Positions 1 to 12,600 of a DNA stretch of 64,000 bases are shown here, one piece after another (positions within the stretch are counted from its first letter, which is position 1; each line of letters begins with the position of its first letter). The notes beneath the pieces were generated by a model. The model was not told where the DNA came from, searched no databases, and was given only the letters and a program-made list of their open reading frames with translations. Position numbers and translations under genes: made by a program. The stretch covers positions 13,539,501-13,603,500 of the forward strand of contig JAILWY010000003.1 of NCBI GenBank assembly GCA_022113835.1. Direction: 5' to 3'. The stretch comes from Atopsyche davidsoni. Its lineage: Eukaryota > Arthropoda > Insecta > Trichoptera > Hydrobiosidae.

Positions 1-3000
1 CTTTTGAAACACTTTTGGAAAACTCTCGCCCAGTTGCAGATCCACCACGGTTGAATTGAATACATGACCTGGCTACGATAACCGTGAAGTTTAATGCTAT
101 GTTTTTAAAATACAGACATGTTTCAAAGACCTTTTAATGGTTTTATTTTTTAAAATATTTTAAGGACAATCAAAATAATATTAAATTTTAATTTTTAACG
201 ATCAACTCTATAATTCTTTTCAAATTATAATATTAATAATAAATTTAACATACTAATAAGTTACTTATTTCATTATATTAACATACTGTTTTTATTTTTT
301 AATCTTTCAATACTTTTAACGATTTTTCCGCTTATCTAAAGACATTGTTTTACAGAATTTCTTATTAAAAAACTCAGAAGAGAAATCCTACTTATTATTA
401 AATAGCAGCCAAACTAAGGAAGATAAATTGATGAAGGATATACTTTTTACAAGCCGGCTTCCGCTGGTAAAAAGAAATTGACTCCGAGCAAATTCGGATC
501 CACGGCTGATTTACTCGTCAAACGTGCGACAAATATAGATTCGCAACCACAAAATATTGCAGCATTATTCGCATGAATAACATTTTATATTTTCCGCAGG
601 CATAAATCTCATTTCAAGGTGACTTAAAAAAATTCACAGTGTAAACTTAAATATATATATAATTCTTATCTCTCTCCTTTCTTCTTCAGACTTACAATAA
701 CAACTTTAACTTTAAGTCGTTCTTAGCATAAAGATTGAAGGTCATGAAGTAGTGACACAACGACTATGTGTTATAATGTGAATTTATTAGCGGTGGAGGT
801 TAGATTCTTCAAAATACCACAATGTTTGTACCCTATTGTTCCATTGTATTACCAGGTTAATTGTATTTGTTTTGAACGGTGGGCGAGACAAAACTGTCTT
901 TCAAAACGTAAGTGCTTGTAGTTTTACAGTGAAAATAAAAACTCACGTGAAATTGAATGAACTCGGGACTCCTGTGTTTGCCGCTTTGTGCCGTTTCAAC
1001 ACCCGAGTGGGTGGGGAAGGATATGACGCAACACACTCATATTCACTCTCGAAATATTACTAAACGTCTGCAGTAGACTTCTATTATTTGATTTCAATAG
1101 ACTATTTATCCTTTAATAAAGAAGAAATTTTTTTTTTTGTGTACATTATTTATACTGTATAAGTTTACGGCTTAAAAAAAGCACTGCTCTTGATTCGTGA
1201 TTCAATGGACTTTTATACTTAAAAAATATTTTTATTTATCATTAGTTTATCATTATCAAAATATATCACAATAAATATATATATTTATTTTATTTTATTA
1301 GTATAATGGTAGCCAAAGGGGTTACAAATCTTATGTTTATTTGTAACAAGGCAGTAGACCGAAAGTATAACTAAATTTTGGTAGGGCGAAAGATTTCTCA
1401 CTGTATAAATGAAAAACAACAACAGTCATTTAAACTGTTTACTTTAATTTAATAAGCATGTTTTAAGCTGTCGATTGCAAAAAGTATCCTTAAAATATAA
1501 TACATTATATGTGTGCCTCTTATTAAAGATTACCTTACCGCTTGAACAGCCCCGGGCATGTAGGGGAGCCCCGTGTATTAGGTTGCACAACAAATGAGAA
1601 TACCCTGTCTAAGAGTACAGGGCCGTTTATCTTGAAACACCTTATTTATTTTTAGGACTTACAAAAAATAATAATTTTTCAAGTTATTCACAAAATGTTT
1701 AATATTCAATAAAAACAAATTACAAAGACATTTCTACGGTCAAAGCAATCTATTTCCTTTGCACATTTTATATGTGAAACGATTAGAAAAACACCTTTGT
1801 ATTTTTCTAATCGTTACTGATCTAATCTAATCAGACTCTTTGTCTGCAAGCTGAACCTCAAAGCTAGCAAGTAAACTTACTAACAACTGCACCGCGAGGC
1901 AGTTTTAAAAAAACACAATAAATAGATAATTAGAATCAACTTAAAACCGACTCAATTTTTTTTGGATTTTGTTGAATTTGTATAATTATTCTTGTAAACT
2001 TTCCTTTGCATTTGCGCTTTCTAAACTTCTGATCCTAGTTTTCTATTATAAGACTTTCCTTTTCCAACATATTTTATTGTGATTCGTTTCCGATTTCCTC
2101 TGGCTATGGCGGCAGGTTCCTCCGTATAGGAACTTTCAAGAATCACGTCTTACATTCGATCCCCCGAAAAGATTGTCTCTCGTTCTCGCTGAAGGGTCTC
2201 TTTCTGTGTATTACCTGTCTGCGTCAAGGCTGTGTTTAGGATAAATTAGACAGAAAACAAAATATCTGAAATGTGTGATAAAATTAGAATCGTATGATAT
2301 GGATATCCTAAATATTTTCAATTAGGATTCTGTGATAAATACAATAAACCAAATTTTTATTCATTCTTTTTTTTCATTTTTCTTATTTGTACATTTCATA
2401 TCAATTTAACATAATTTAAAGATTCAGAATTTTTTATCAGTATAAAAATCATGTTATAATCAATAAAATTTAGGCTTCATTTAAAATATTTATATTCAGG
2501 TCAGTGATATCTCTTCTAACCATTTGTTTAATCAAGTTTATCAAGGCAAATACAAATACACAATGTTTATAAATAAAGCTAATAAAATAAATAAAATCTA
2601 TAAAATAATAGAATATAAAGCTTAAAAACCTAAAATTAATAAATATTTGTGAAATATAATACAAAAGCTTTTTCGTTTTATATATTTGCCAAAAACAAGA
2701 GTATTTCAACAAGTCAATATCGCGAGTTTTTCGAAGGGTCATAAAACAATTACAATGGAAGATTTTCAATGAACTTTAATTTATAAATTTTATTTTTCTT
2801 AATCAATGTTATTATTTAAAAAATTTGAAATAATTTTGGTAAATTGACAGTTTATTTTTTTTCGATTTTCGATTTTATTTTTTTAATTTTTGAAACAGTT
2901 TATCATAAATAAAAAATAATATTGGGGTAGCTTGTAAACAATTTAAATAATAACTCCTAGTCCACTACATATTTAAAAAATACAACGATTTAAAGTCATT

Positions 3001-3234
3001 ATTACATTAAATAATAAAATATCTATTGCATTACCAAAATACGATAATAATTAATATATGAATGGATCTATTATAACCAATCAAGTTTTTATGTAAATTA
3101 AGATAGATATATATTATATTTAAAGCAAACGCTCGCGTTTTGAGACACGAAATTTTGTAGATTACGATATTATTGCAGATGTTCCGACGTGTAAGGTGAA
3201 GTCTTAGTATCTTTTTCTATACATGTTTGCTTGT
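1..3234. other. No gene recognised; AT-rich sequence downstream of the GH31-like gene
   Basis: I see no coding exon, RNA gene or complete element here. A slightly GC-richer stretch around 1540-1630 and a small open frame at 836-1063 have no recognisable domain or splice context. The 3' untranslated region of the minus-strand gene must lie in the last few hundred bases. Confidence 0.5.
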
Positions 3235-3615
3235 TTAATAAAAATTACTCGAATAATCTATCGTGACTACTTCTGAGTCTTTTAAAGAGCACATGTCCAA
3301 CGCTAGGTTAGTTCGCATGTAATAATCCCCAAAATTGTTTAGACCTTCGTCCAGTCCGTAGACCCGGATGGTGTCGATGACGCTGGAGGACACGGCCCCG
3401 GCCCCGCCGCACAGGAAGGGCCTCGTGGCCTCAATGTTGGGGTCGATGGTGATTTGTTTCCTGTCAGCGGTGAACGCGCAGTACTGCGAGTCGGCAATGA
3501 AGAGCTCCCCCGAGGACTGGCAAGTCGCATTCTCGTCCGAAGTGCAATTGTTCAGAGCCACCACGAGCGTGTAGTTGGAGACCAGCCGAGTCTCCGCGGC
3601 CGACTGCAGCACCGT
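3235..3615 (-). CDS. GH31-like gene, exon 6: C-terminal beta domain and stop
   Basis: The acceptor is GTCCTCAG|ACG; 126 codons then TAA (3237-3235). It begins T-V-L-Q-S-A-A-E-T-R and includes Y-T-L-V-V-A-L and S-G-E-L-F-I-A-D, matching the family strand 'G-E-L-F-W-D-D-G-E' with the acidic pair reduced. It ends with the strand pattern V-I-D-T-I-R-V-Y-G. I can place no convincing polyadenylation signal. The 4-kb intron before this exon carries the piggyBac cluster. Confidence 0.85.
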   Translation of the reverse strand, partial: TVLQSAAETRLVSNYTLVVALNNCTSDENATCQSSGELFIADSQYCAFTADRKQITIDPNIEATRPFLCGGAGAVSSSVIDTIRVYGLDEGLNNFGDYYMRTNLALDMCSLKDSEVVTIDYSSNFY

Positions 3616-6600
3616 CTGAGGACGAAGTCACCATTGAATCAATTGAAAACCGCAATATCTTTTTCCTTACAAACCAATATTGCTTTGTACTGAATTTAAT
3701 GAGAAAACAAACACGTCGTTTAAATCATGAGGAGAAATAAAAAATAAAAATTATTTTGATACAAAAATATCTTTCATCCCCACATACTCATGAACACACT
3801 AAAGGCGGGGCGGGTACTAGTACCCGTTTCGCGGACTGCTGTCTAAAAGCGGGGCGCGTATTAATACCTTTTTGAATGTGTTTACTCTAAAAGCGGCAGA
3901 AGGTCATTTTACTCATTAACCCTTTGGACTCCTATGTCGAGACGTACTAGACATCGCGTTTGCTCACGCCAACTCCTATGTCTAGCTGGACTCGACATTT
4001 TACAGTGTTTGGCAAAAGAATATTTACTATTATTATTATTATTTATTTTTTTTTTATCAAATCTTTTTTGTATGTATTGTGAAAGACATACATTAGTAAT
4101 TTTGTGATATTTTGGTACGTTATTCAAAAGTATTATTAGCTAAATATTGACGAGAATGTAGCACTTTTTACGATTTGTCGCTCGACGGAGGCGGGCGGTT
4201 GCCGCCGAAAAGAGCCAGGTAGCAAGACCCTTCAAACAATAACAGGTACCGAGTATGTTTGTTATCTATGAACAGTTAGTTATCAAACAAATGCGTTGTC
4301 GTGAACATCTTTGTAAGCGTTTAGTGTTGATAATTTCAGTGTTTTGTAGAGAAATATAATTTAAAAAATATCTCAGTTGATTTTTATAATTTGTGACTTT
4401 GTGTTGTATTTTTCGGGATTATTTGTTTTTCTGAAAATGAATAAAAACAGTACAATCATGGCAAATAGAAAAGGATTGCCAAATCATATAAAAAAACCTA
4501 AACTATCTGTTGGGGAAAAAATTGCGTTTAGAAAACAAAACACTTTGGCATTAGCTTGGCGTCACAAAAGGGTTGTAACAATGCTATCTACCAAGTATAC
4601 CGGTGCTTCATCATCACGACTCTCAGGGAGAAGAAGATCTTCAGGTGAAACAGAACAAAGGGTGCATAAACCTAATATTTTTCTGTATTACAATAAAAAT
4701 ATGGGCGGGGTGGATGTCGCAGACCAATACGCAACATCCTATTGTTTTATGCGAAGAACGTTAAAATGGTGGAGAAAACTGTTTTTCTGGGGTCTAGAAA
4801 TCTCCATAGTAAATGCATATATATTGTATAAAGAATCAATTAAGAATGGAAATCCAATAAACCATAAAGCATTTAGAGAAAAGTTATTACTGGACCTCAT
4901 AGGAGACTTTCGTGCTCCGGTATCAAAATCAGGCCGATTATCCACAGGTGACACTGTTCAGCGCTTAAGTGGGAAAAATCATTTCGTATTTTCTGATTCT
5001 CAAAAAAATATAAAGATTGCATGGTGTGTTCCAATAGGAATGTTCATGGAGAAAGAAGAAAACCCACATTTTATTGCGAGACCTGTGAGAGGAAGCCGGG
5101 CCTCCATCCAGGAGAATGTTTTAAAAAATACCATACTAAAATAAATTTTAAACTTTAAATTGTATGCAAAATAAATTATTGATAGACTCTTATCTCTTTT
5201 GTTTTTATTACCTTACAACTAAATAATCATGACAATATCATAAAAATATGTTATTAATTTGTTTTATGGTTATAAGCTACTGTGTAACAATAACATCTAA
5301 TTTATTAACAAAAATCTCATAATTAACTCGGAGTTGCTAGACGGAAAAAAAAATCAAAGAGTGCAAAGGGTTAAGTTTACAGCTCGTAATGTTTGTTTAG
5401 ACTCGTCAACGTTACTTACAAAGTGACAATGAAGGAGTGGAGTGGTCAGAGGATGATAATCCTCCAATTATTGAACAATTCTTAGAACAAAGTGGTGTTG
5501 TTGTGATGCCAAGTAATCCGCAAAGTGTGTATGAAGTGGTTCAAATTTTTATAGGAAACGATTTATTTGACTACATGCAAATCAAAGAGTGTATAGACTA
5601 GATTTCACACGCGCAATTTTAAGCGAATTTTGTCCGCTTCGCACATCAGTTCGGCCAATTTGGTTACCCGCATAAAATATAAGTATAATATAAGCTATTG
5701 TGTAACAATAACATTTAATTTATTAACAAAAATCTCATAATTAACTCGGAGTTGCTAAACGGAAGAAAAAAAATCGAAAAGTGCAAATCAAAGAGTGTAT
5801 AGACAAGATTTCACACGCGCAATTTTACGCGAATTTTGTTAGCTACGCATATCAGTTTAGTCAATTTGGTAACCGAAAAAGTGTGTTAACAAAAGAGTTT
5901 ATGAATCTATTTAAAAAACAATAAAACTTATTTTAACATAAAAGAAGCACTGTATTACAGCTCTAGCAATTATTAAATCAGTAACAAAGCAAAATATTTT
6001 TGGCCCGTATGAAATGAGAATAAATTTGCTTAGTGAGCAGGATGAAGCACTCCCCTCGGGTGACAAAAAATTGTGTCCATAAAAAATAGATCCAAATTCA
6101 GTATGATTTTTATTCAATTTTTGAAAAATAAAATATCAAGCCGTAATACTCGTCTAAAAATGATCGGTAAGATATAATGTAAGCGTTTTTAATTTCAAAT
6201 TATATCCGACTCTCGTAACGGAGGCTGTGGCTTGATACTCAAAAATAAACCGCATTATAATTCGCGGTATTAAAAATCTCACTTAAAGATAAATAAAGTT
6301 CTTCGTACAGCACATTAAAACGGCTTGTTTTTTTGAAAAACAATTAATGTACTTAGAAAAAAAGACTCCGTAATAAATAAATAAAGCATGCAAAACATCA
6401 AATTTTAAATTTCTCTGAAAACGATACAATACATCAAGATTTTATCCGAATAAAATATTTCATCAAATTGTATGCTTTATATAAGGTTGTATTTTTTTCA
6501 ACGTATTAAGGAACATACAATTTTTAAATAATATTATAAGTAAAATACTTGAATATTATTATACTTATTATTTGAAATGGAATTCCACTAAGTACTCTCT

Positions 6601-9600
6601 GTTAGAAATATTGAATTTCTGAACATACAATATTAAATCCAACTATAAGACGAAGGCTTTTCAGAAAACATATAGTTAGGTGAAATCCTCACTAGACAAA
6701 TTATTAACAATATAATCGTCATATACTCTATAAATTTGCTTCGATAGGTTTAAATATATGCGAATGACTGTATCGTATTGCCAACTACGCATTTGTTGAA
6801 ATTCCGTATTCGTACTGTACGAAAATGATGGTTGTGGTACTTTACTTAAAATCCAATCGGAATTCTCTAAAAAAAGCTTTTGGATATTATAATATTAGTC
6901 TTCCTTTAGTCTTTCATTGTTACCAAAATAAACGTTAGCTTTAAGTATTTAAGATTCATTGTAAAGTCCTGTTACAGGTAAACCAACGACGCATGTAGAT
7001 TATACTCATATCTACGTATTTATTATATTCTGTGTTCCTTATATATTCCTTATATATATACGAGTATATTCCTTTTAATAATAATAGTAATATTTGCTTT
7101 TTTTCTATTCCTCTCGTGTTTCTAGGAATAAAACATATAAATTAAATTCGATCGCAATCCTTCTCCGATGTTTGAGCAATTACTTTTCTGGGGTATACAT
7201 TCAAGAACGATGATAAAATACAGATACTTAAAATAAAAGCCAAACAATCAATTTAGTAAATTGATTATAGCAAGATTGGGTATTTTATGCAATGCTATCT
7301 GGTAAAATATAAATAATTTCTTACAGATGCTTGTTCGCAAAAGCGTCTATATAAAATAAATAATATTTTTAAAAAAATACTTACTGGATATGAGTAAATA
7401 ATGAATTCTCGTTTAAAATATTTTATGCACCTTCATTCAAATTTGGTGTACTTTGTGTTTTTGAGATTCGTTAATACTCATTTATATCCGAAGATTTGGA
7501 AATATCTTCAGGGATATTTTTGCGAAACAATATTATATTCAAATAAATTCTAACGAAGAAGTCGTTAAAGTAAGGGCTTATATAATTAGAAGGGAACTTG
7601 TTGCTAACCTCTTGTATGGGAAGTACGGCGCCGCCTTTAATCAGCATAACCAATTCTGACTCCCACGTAGGGATTTCGATCCAGCCGCTCTCCTGCGCAG
7701 GAACCACCAGACTGCCTCCCCACATTTCGTAGAAAGTGTAATTGATAGGTAGGTAAACATTCACACTAGACTGGGAAGGCAAGAAATTTGGAGCCACGAG
7801 TAAGCTCTTCCCCACCATGAATACATTATCAATGGCATAAGTATTATTATCACTATAGAAATCATAAAACATGGGCCTCAGTAGTGGAGTATTCCTATTT
7901 AATACTGTGTAATAGTATGGTAAAAGCTTGTAGCGCATTTGAATTGCCTTAATCATGACATTTTTTGCAAAACCAGAAAATACAAACGGATCTCGACGAA
8001 ACACATTAGAATTCACTCTAAATACAGGTAATATAACAGAGGCCAAATACCATTTCAAGCAAATGTGTTCCATATCTACTTGATCAAAATTTTCAGTATC
8101 TCCACAAACAGGAACACTTTGTATGTACGATCCGAGAATTGACAAACCCACAGCTTGTTGAAAGCTTTTCTTCATTTTACTCCAAGAAGTAGTAACGTTT
8201 TGATGATGAACCCCAAAAGAGCTCCCGACTACATTGCTGGAGGTGAGAAGGAAGTGACTGAGCGGATTTATCGATGGCTGCGAGTCGATGACGCTGTGAA
8301 TGGCTTGGGCGTGGTTTTCACCATAAAGATTATGAATTTCCATGTGGCTGATGTTCGGAGATGATGGATGTATGGCGTTCCATGGTAGAGATTGGCAAAA
8401 TGATGAGTTTATTTTCTGAAACACAAATAAAGTTTTGAAATTAAAATTACGAATATTTAACATTTACATTTATACAAATACTTTTAAAAATATTAAAATA
8501 CAACGTCGAAAACTTTTAATTCATTTTTCAACCACTAACCTGCACATTTAATATTAAAGCTCTCATTTGTTCAAATAAATAATAAATATTTCGTAATTAA
8601 TTAACTCTCCCAGATAAAAATAACTGGTATCAAAAAATTTGTTATTTTTCTAAATATTTACAAAGAAATAAAAATTATCAATTACATAATTAACAAATAT
8701 TTGACCTTTAAAAAATGCTGACATCAGTACCTTAACTGTACATGCAATAGTTATTTATTATAATATTTCAACATTTTAATAATAAACGATACGAGTTTTG
8801 AATAAATTTTCAAATTCTAAAGTTATGCTTTCTATTTGACAATTACCCTTTTAAGTATCACAAGTATGAATAGTCGCATTTTCAAATAACTAAATATTTT
8901 AAGAAGCGTTAAATTTCATGTATAAATTATAAAACATCATTAAATTTAAATAATAGTATTTCAATTGGTGAATGCGAATTATTAATTAATGTTCATCAGT
9001 TTAATCAAAAGCTACGAGTCAACGGGGATTTACTTAAAGGTCAACTAATGCTTAAACATGCAGGAGGTCATTCTCCCCCACGCAAGGGTGGACGCAACCT
9101 TCCCGCTCCAGCGATGCAACTGTCTGTCCACAGGGACTAATTACTTCACTTGGTATTAAAGAAACCAAAGCTTCTATCATAAAAACGTTGTAATATCAAT
9201 ATTTATAAATATACAACAATAATATATTATTAGAACCCGAATATAAGGTGTTTTTATTCGTTTTGATATATTCTGTGTATTAATTTTTTTTATATACAGT
9301 CCAGTACTTAGGTATTAGCGATTTCAGTAAATTGAATACTTAAACATGTAGAGTTTAACTATTTCATTAAATGTTTGACCCGTCATAGTCATCCGCATGC
9401 CCGCCTTAGTCCCTTATCAAGTTTACCTTTTGTGTAAGGAACTTTTATGAGAACCTTTAGCTGTCAAAGGTAATATCATTGTCACATGGGAAGTTCAGAC
9501 ATCTTTTCTCTGTTTTAAATACACTGCAGAGAGCTGGGATCCTCTTTGGTTGCTCTGTTTTAAGAGCTTTCTTTTAAATATATGTTACTTTATGAAAATT

Positions 9601-12600
9601 GTTTCTTATTTAAATTCGTTAGTTTTTTTAAGCTTTATCTTCATTATTTCATATTAAAAATTACCTCGAATATAAATTATTTTGTATTATTACTTTATTT
9701 ATAAAAAATATATATTTACTTTGAAATACCTAAATAAAAAATTGAAAATAACTTTAAAATACTTTCGAAGCTGTATTTATTAACATGTTTTAATTTATAA
9801 GATTGAGCTTAAAAATATCCTGACACAAAGAACATTCTCAAATGAAAAATTAATTAATATTGGAATAGCTCTTTGCGCTCACCTTTTTATTTCAGCCAAC
9901 CCTTACAAATGAAGCAAAAACTATCGTTTTTAATTAGATTTAGAATTTTAAGTTATTTTTGAATCTTCTACTTAAAACATCTTAGTATATTGATGCAAAA
10001 TATGTATAAAGAGCGCGCACTAGTATTAAGAGATTTATTTTAAAAAAATGGTAAAAAATACTCAGGCTTTGATGAATGACGAGTTGAGTTTTTATCAAAA
10101 AGAGATAAACGATTGAGATGGGGCTAAGTGAGATTTTATAGTAATTTATGTTTATTGTTATATTGGTTGGCTTTTAATTTATGTTCAGGATAGGTTTGAT
10201 CGATAGTACTCACATCAGACACATAAGGCAGTTGAACGTCACAAGGTCCAGTATAGTTCCCGAGCCAAGGCCAGTTGTCCGTGAGAATAACTGAATCAGT
10301 CAAGCTTGCGAAAGGCCAGGACTTGTTTAACCACGAAGATATCTTATTGGCATTGGAAAAGTCAGGGAAGACCACCTCCAGGCCATCTACCAGACTGGTG
10401 ACAGGAGCTCCAGTATCTGGATCCATTATGAGGAGGTTTTCTTCCACTGCTGATAAGTAAATGGAGCTGGTGTTGTCTAGATGAATCTAAAATGTAAATA
10501 AAGAAACCATAAATTATACATGGTGTTTTCTTTTACAGAGGCCAACAATACGCAATATGACGAAGGTAATTCTTCTTTTAACAGCTTTGTATTATGATTC
10601 ATTAAATAAATGTTTGTATTATGATTCATTTAAATGCTTTAAGTAAACATAACATAAATAACTAAAATGTTTTTAAGATGTCGATATGTAATCTTAATCC
10701 AATGGTAAAAAACTTACAGTTTTGAAAATTATTATCTTTCAAATATTATACAAAAATGCGGATATTTTGTTGAACAGGTTAACATTATTTAATTTTTTTA
10801 AGCAGTCCGACATCGGGTCAACTCGGTATGAGATGGAAGTCGTTATTAGGGGTAGCAAGTAGGCCATCTAAATGGAAAATAAGGTCTCTTCGCACCCTAC
10901 GAGTGTCACGTTTGAATGAAAGAGAAAACACCCTCGTTGGAATGTTACTTTTGAAGTCAACCGCAATGTTCATTAATAAATTAGGAGTTCTCTCACTTGG
11001 AAACATAAAATAAATTTGGGTGAATAAAATTTGTTGGTAAGAAGATTTTTGTTTTCTTATTTGATTTTCAATAAGTAAATAAATATTGACTATCTCATAT
11101 TCTCTGAAAGCTGATATATATATTTTTTAATTCATTCAATGCAATGTTTTATATTTTTAAAGAGTAATTATTTTATTTAATGTTTACTTAAAATAATTGA
11201 TACATCCTAACACTTGGGCCTAAAACTCTAAATTCTTTTAAAAAGTTTTAATAATGCATAAATTAAAATAAATCTAAAATTTCATATTTTGATCCTTTAC
11301 AAATATTATTCATGAAAACATTTATACTTTTCACAACTTGCAAAGATCTAAGAAGTAAATAATAGTTTTGAATTAGATTCATAACTTATTATTTATTCAC
11401 AAAAATATTATATAATTTTTTTTTAAATATATGTAAATAGTTCCTATAAACAATTATAATATCACGGTCGTTGTTACGAATGGCTTCATAACTAGATTCA
11501 TTTTAATTGAATACGCTCTTAGTATTGAGAACTCAGAGATTATTTGAGAATACTTGGCTTTTGTTCAGCATTCTCCCCAGTGACTCGTCATTGTGTTACT
11601 CTGCAGATGAATAAGCCATATCAACACTCACGTGCGGTCGGAGTGACGGGAGGAAGCGCTTGGAGCTGTTGCTCAACAGTTGGATGGCGTCGGCCAAGTC
11701 TTCTGCGTCAGAACTGTTCGCCCGAGTGTCGAGGTACTGGAACAGCTCCTCTCCCAGGCAGTCCGAGTCGTAGGGCAGCTGCTCCGCGGCGGCGCGCTCC
11801 GAGAAGTTCCTGAACTCGGCCAGGGCCGGCGAGACGCCCCCGGCCGCGGTGTCACCCCTGCAATGATAATTTCGAACCCCTCGTTTTTTTATTTGTCCAG
11901 GGTAATCGCACCCTAAATGATAATTCTAAGGAATGTCTCGCTTTGACGTCTGCCGAGAGCCCTTTCACTCGAGCGTAATGAGCCGCGAGCTCGACGCGCA
12001 CCTGTAGCGAGCCTGGAGCTTGTTCAATACTGCAAATTCGTACTTGCGTAAGTAATTAGCGAAGATGCTTGGCAGTACGAAAAGTTAATAAAGACATATT
12101 TTTGCTTCAGATTTTCAATTTGCATACCTTAATTGTTTATGAAATGTCTTTTTTTAAGCTAACGAACTAAACAAGCAATAGTATTGCAAATAGTGCTCAA
12201 ATTTAGTTTTTTTATTTATTTGTAGCTTCAATTAGAAAACAAGAAAATAATTTACAATGAAAATAATTATGAAAAAGACAAAGACGGCGTAGGCAAATAA
12301 GTTATCCAGACAGGCTCGAGTATAAAGCCTGAAACATCTGAGCCTTGACTTACGACATAGTGTTAGTATATCTCAAGCGTTATATTGTATTTAAAGTGTA
12401 AATTTGCGCGAAAGTAAAAATGTATGAGTATTTGTGGAATTATACATTCTTGTTAACTGAGATTTAAGTTAAAATAATTTGTATTATTTGTTTCAAACGA
12501 TTTCAGCTACATCAATTTGAAATTTAAATTAATAATCTATAGCAATTCTGAAAATGTTTGGATATGAATGAGAGTGGATCTAAAATTAAGTAATTTTTCA

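Noticed and set aside
3791..3890. Another TTAA-type MITE
   Set aside because: The ends (TGAACACAC and its partner GTGTTTA) match only partly and the flanks are not TTAA.
7471..7608. Continuation of the GH31-like exon 5 frame to 7471
   Set aside because: It lies beyond the GAG|GTTAGC donor; the family match stops at K-G-G-A-V-L-P-I-Q-E and resumes in exon 6 in the same phase.
10818..11013. Overlapping plus and minus frames in intron 3 of the GH31-like gene
   Set aside because: They look slightly GC-rich and protein-like but match no family I know and would break the gene phase if used as an exon.
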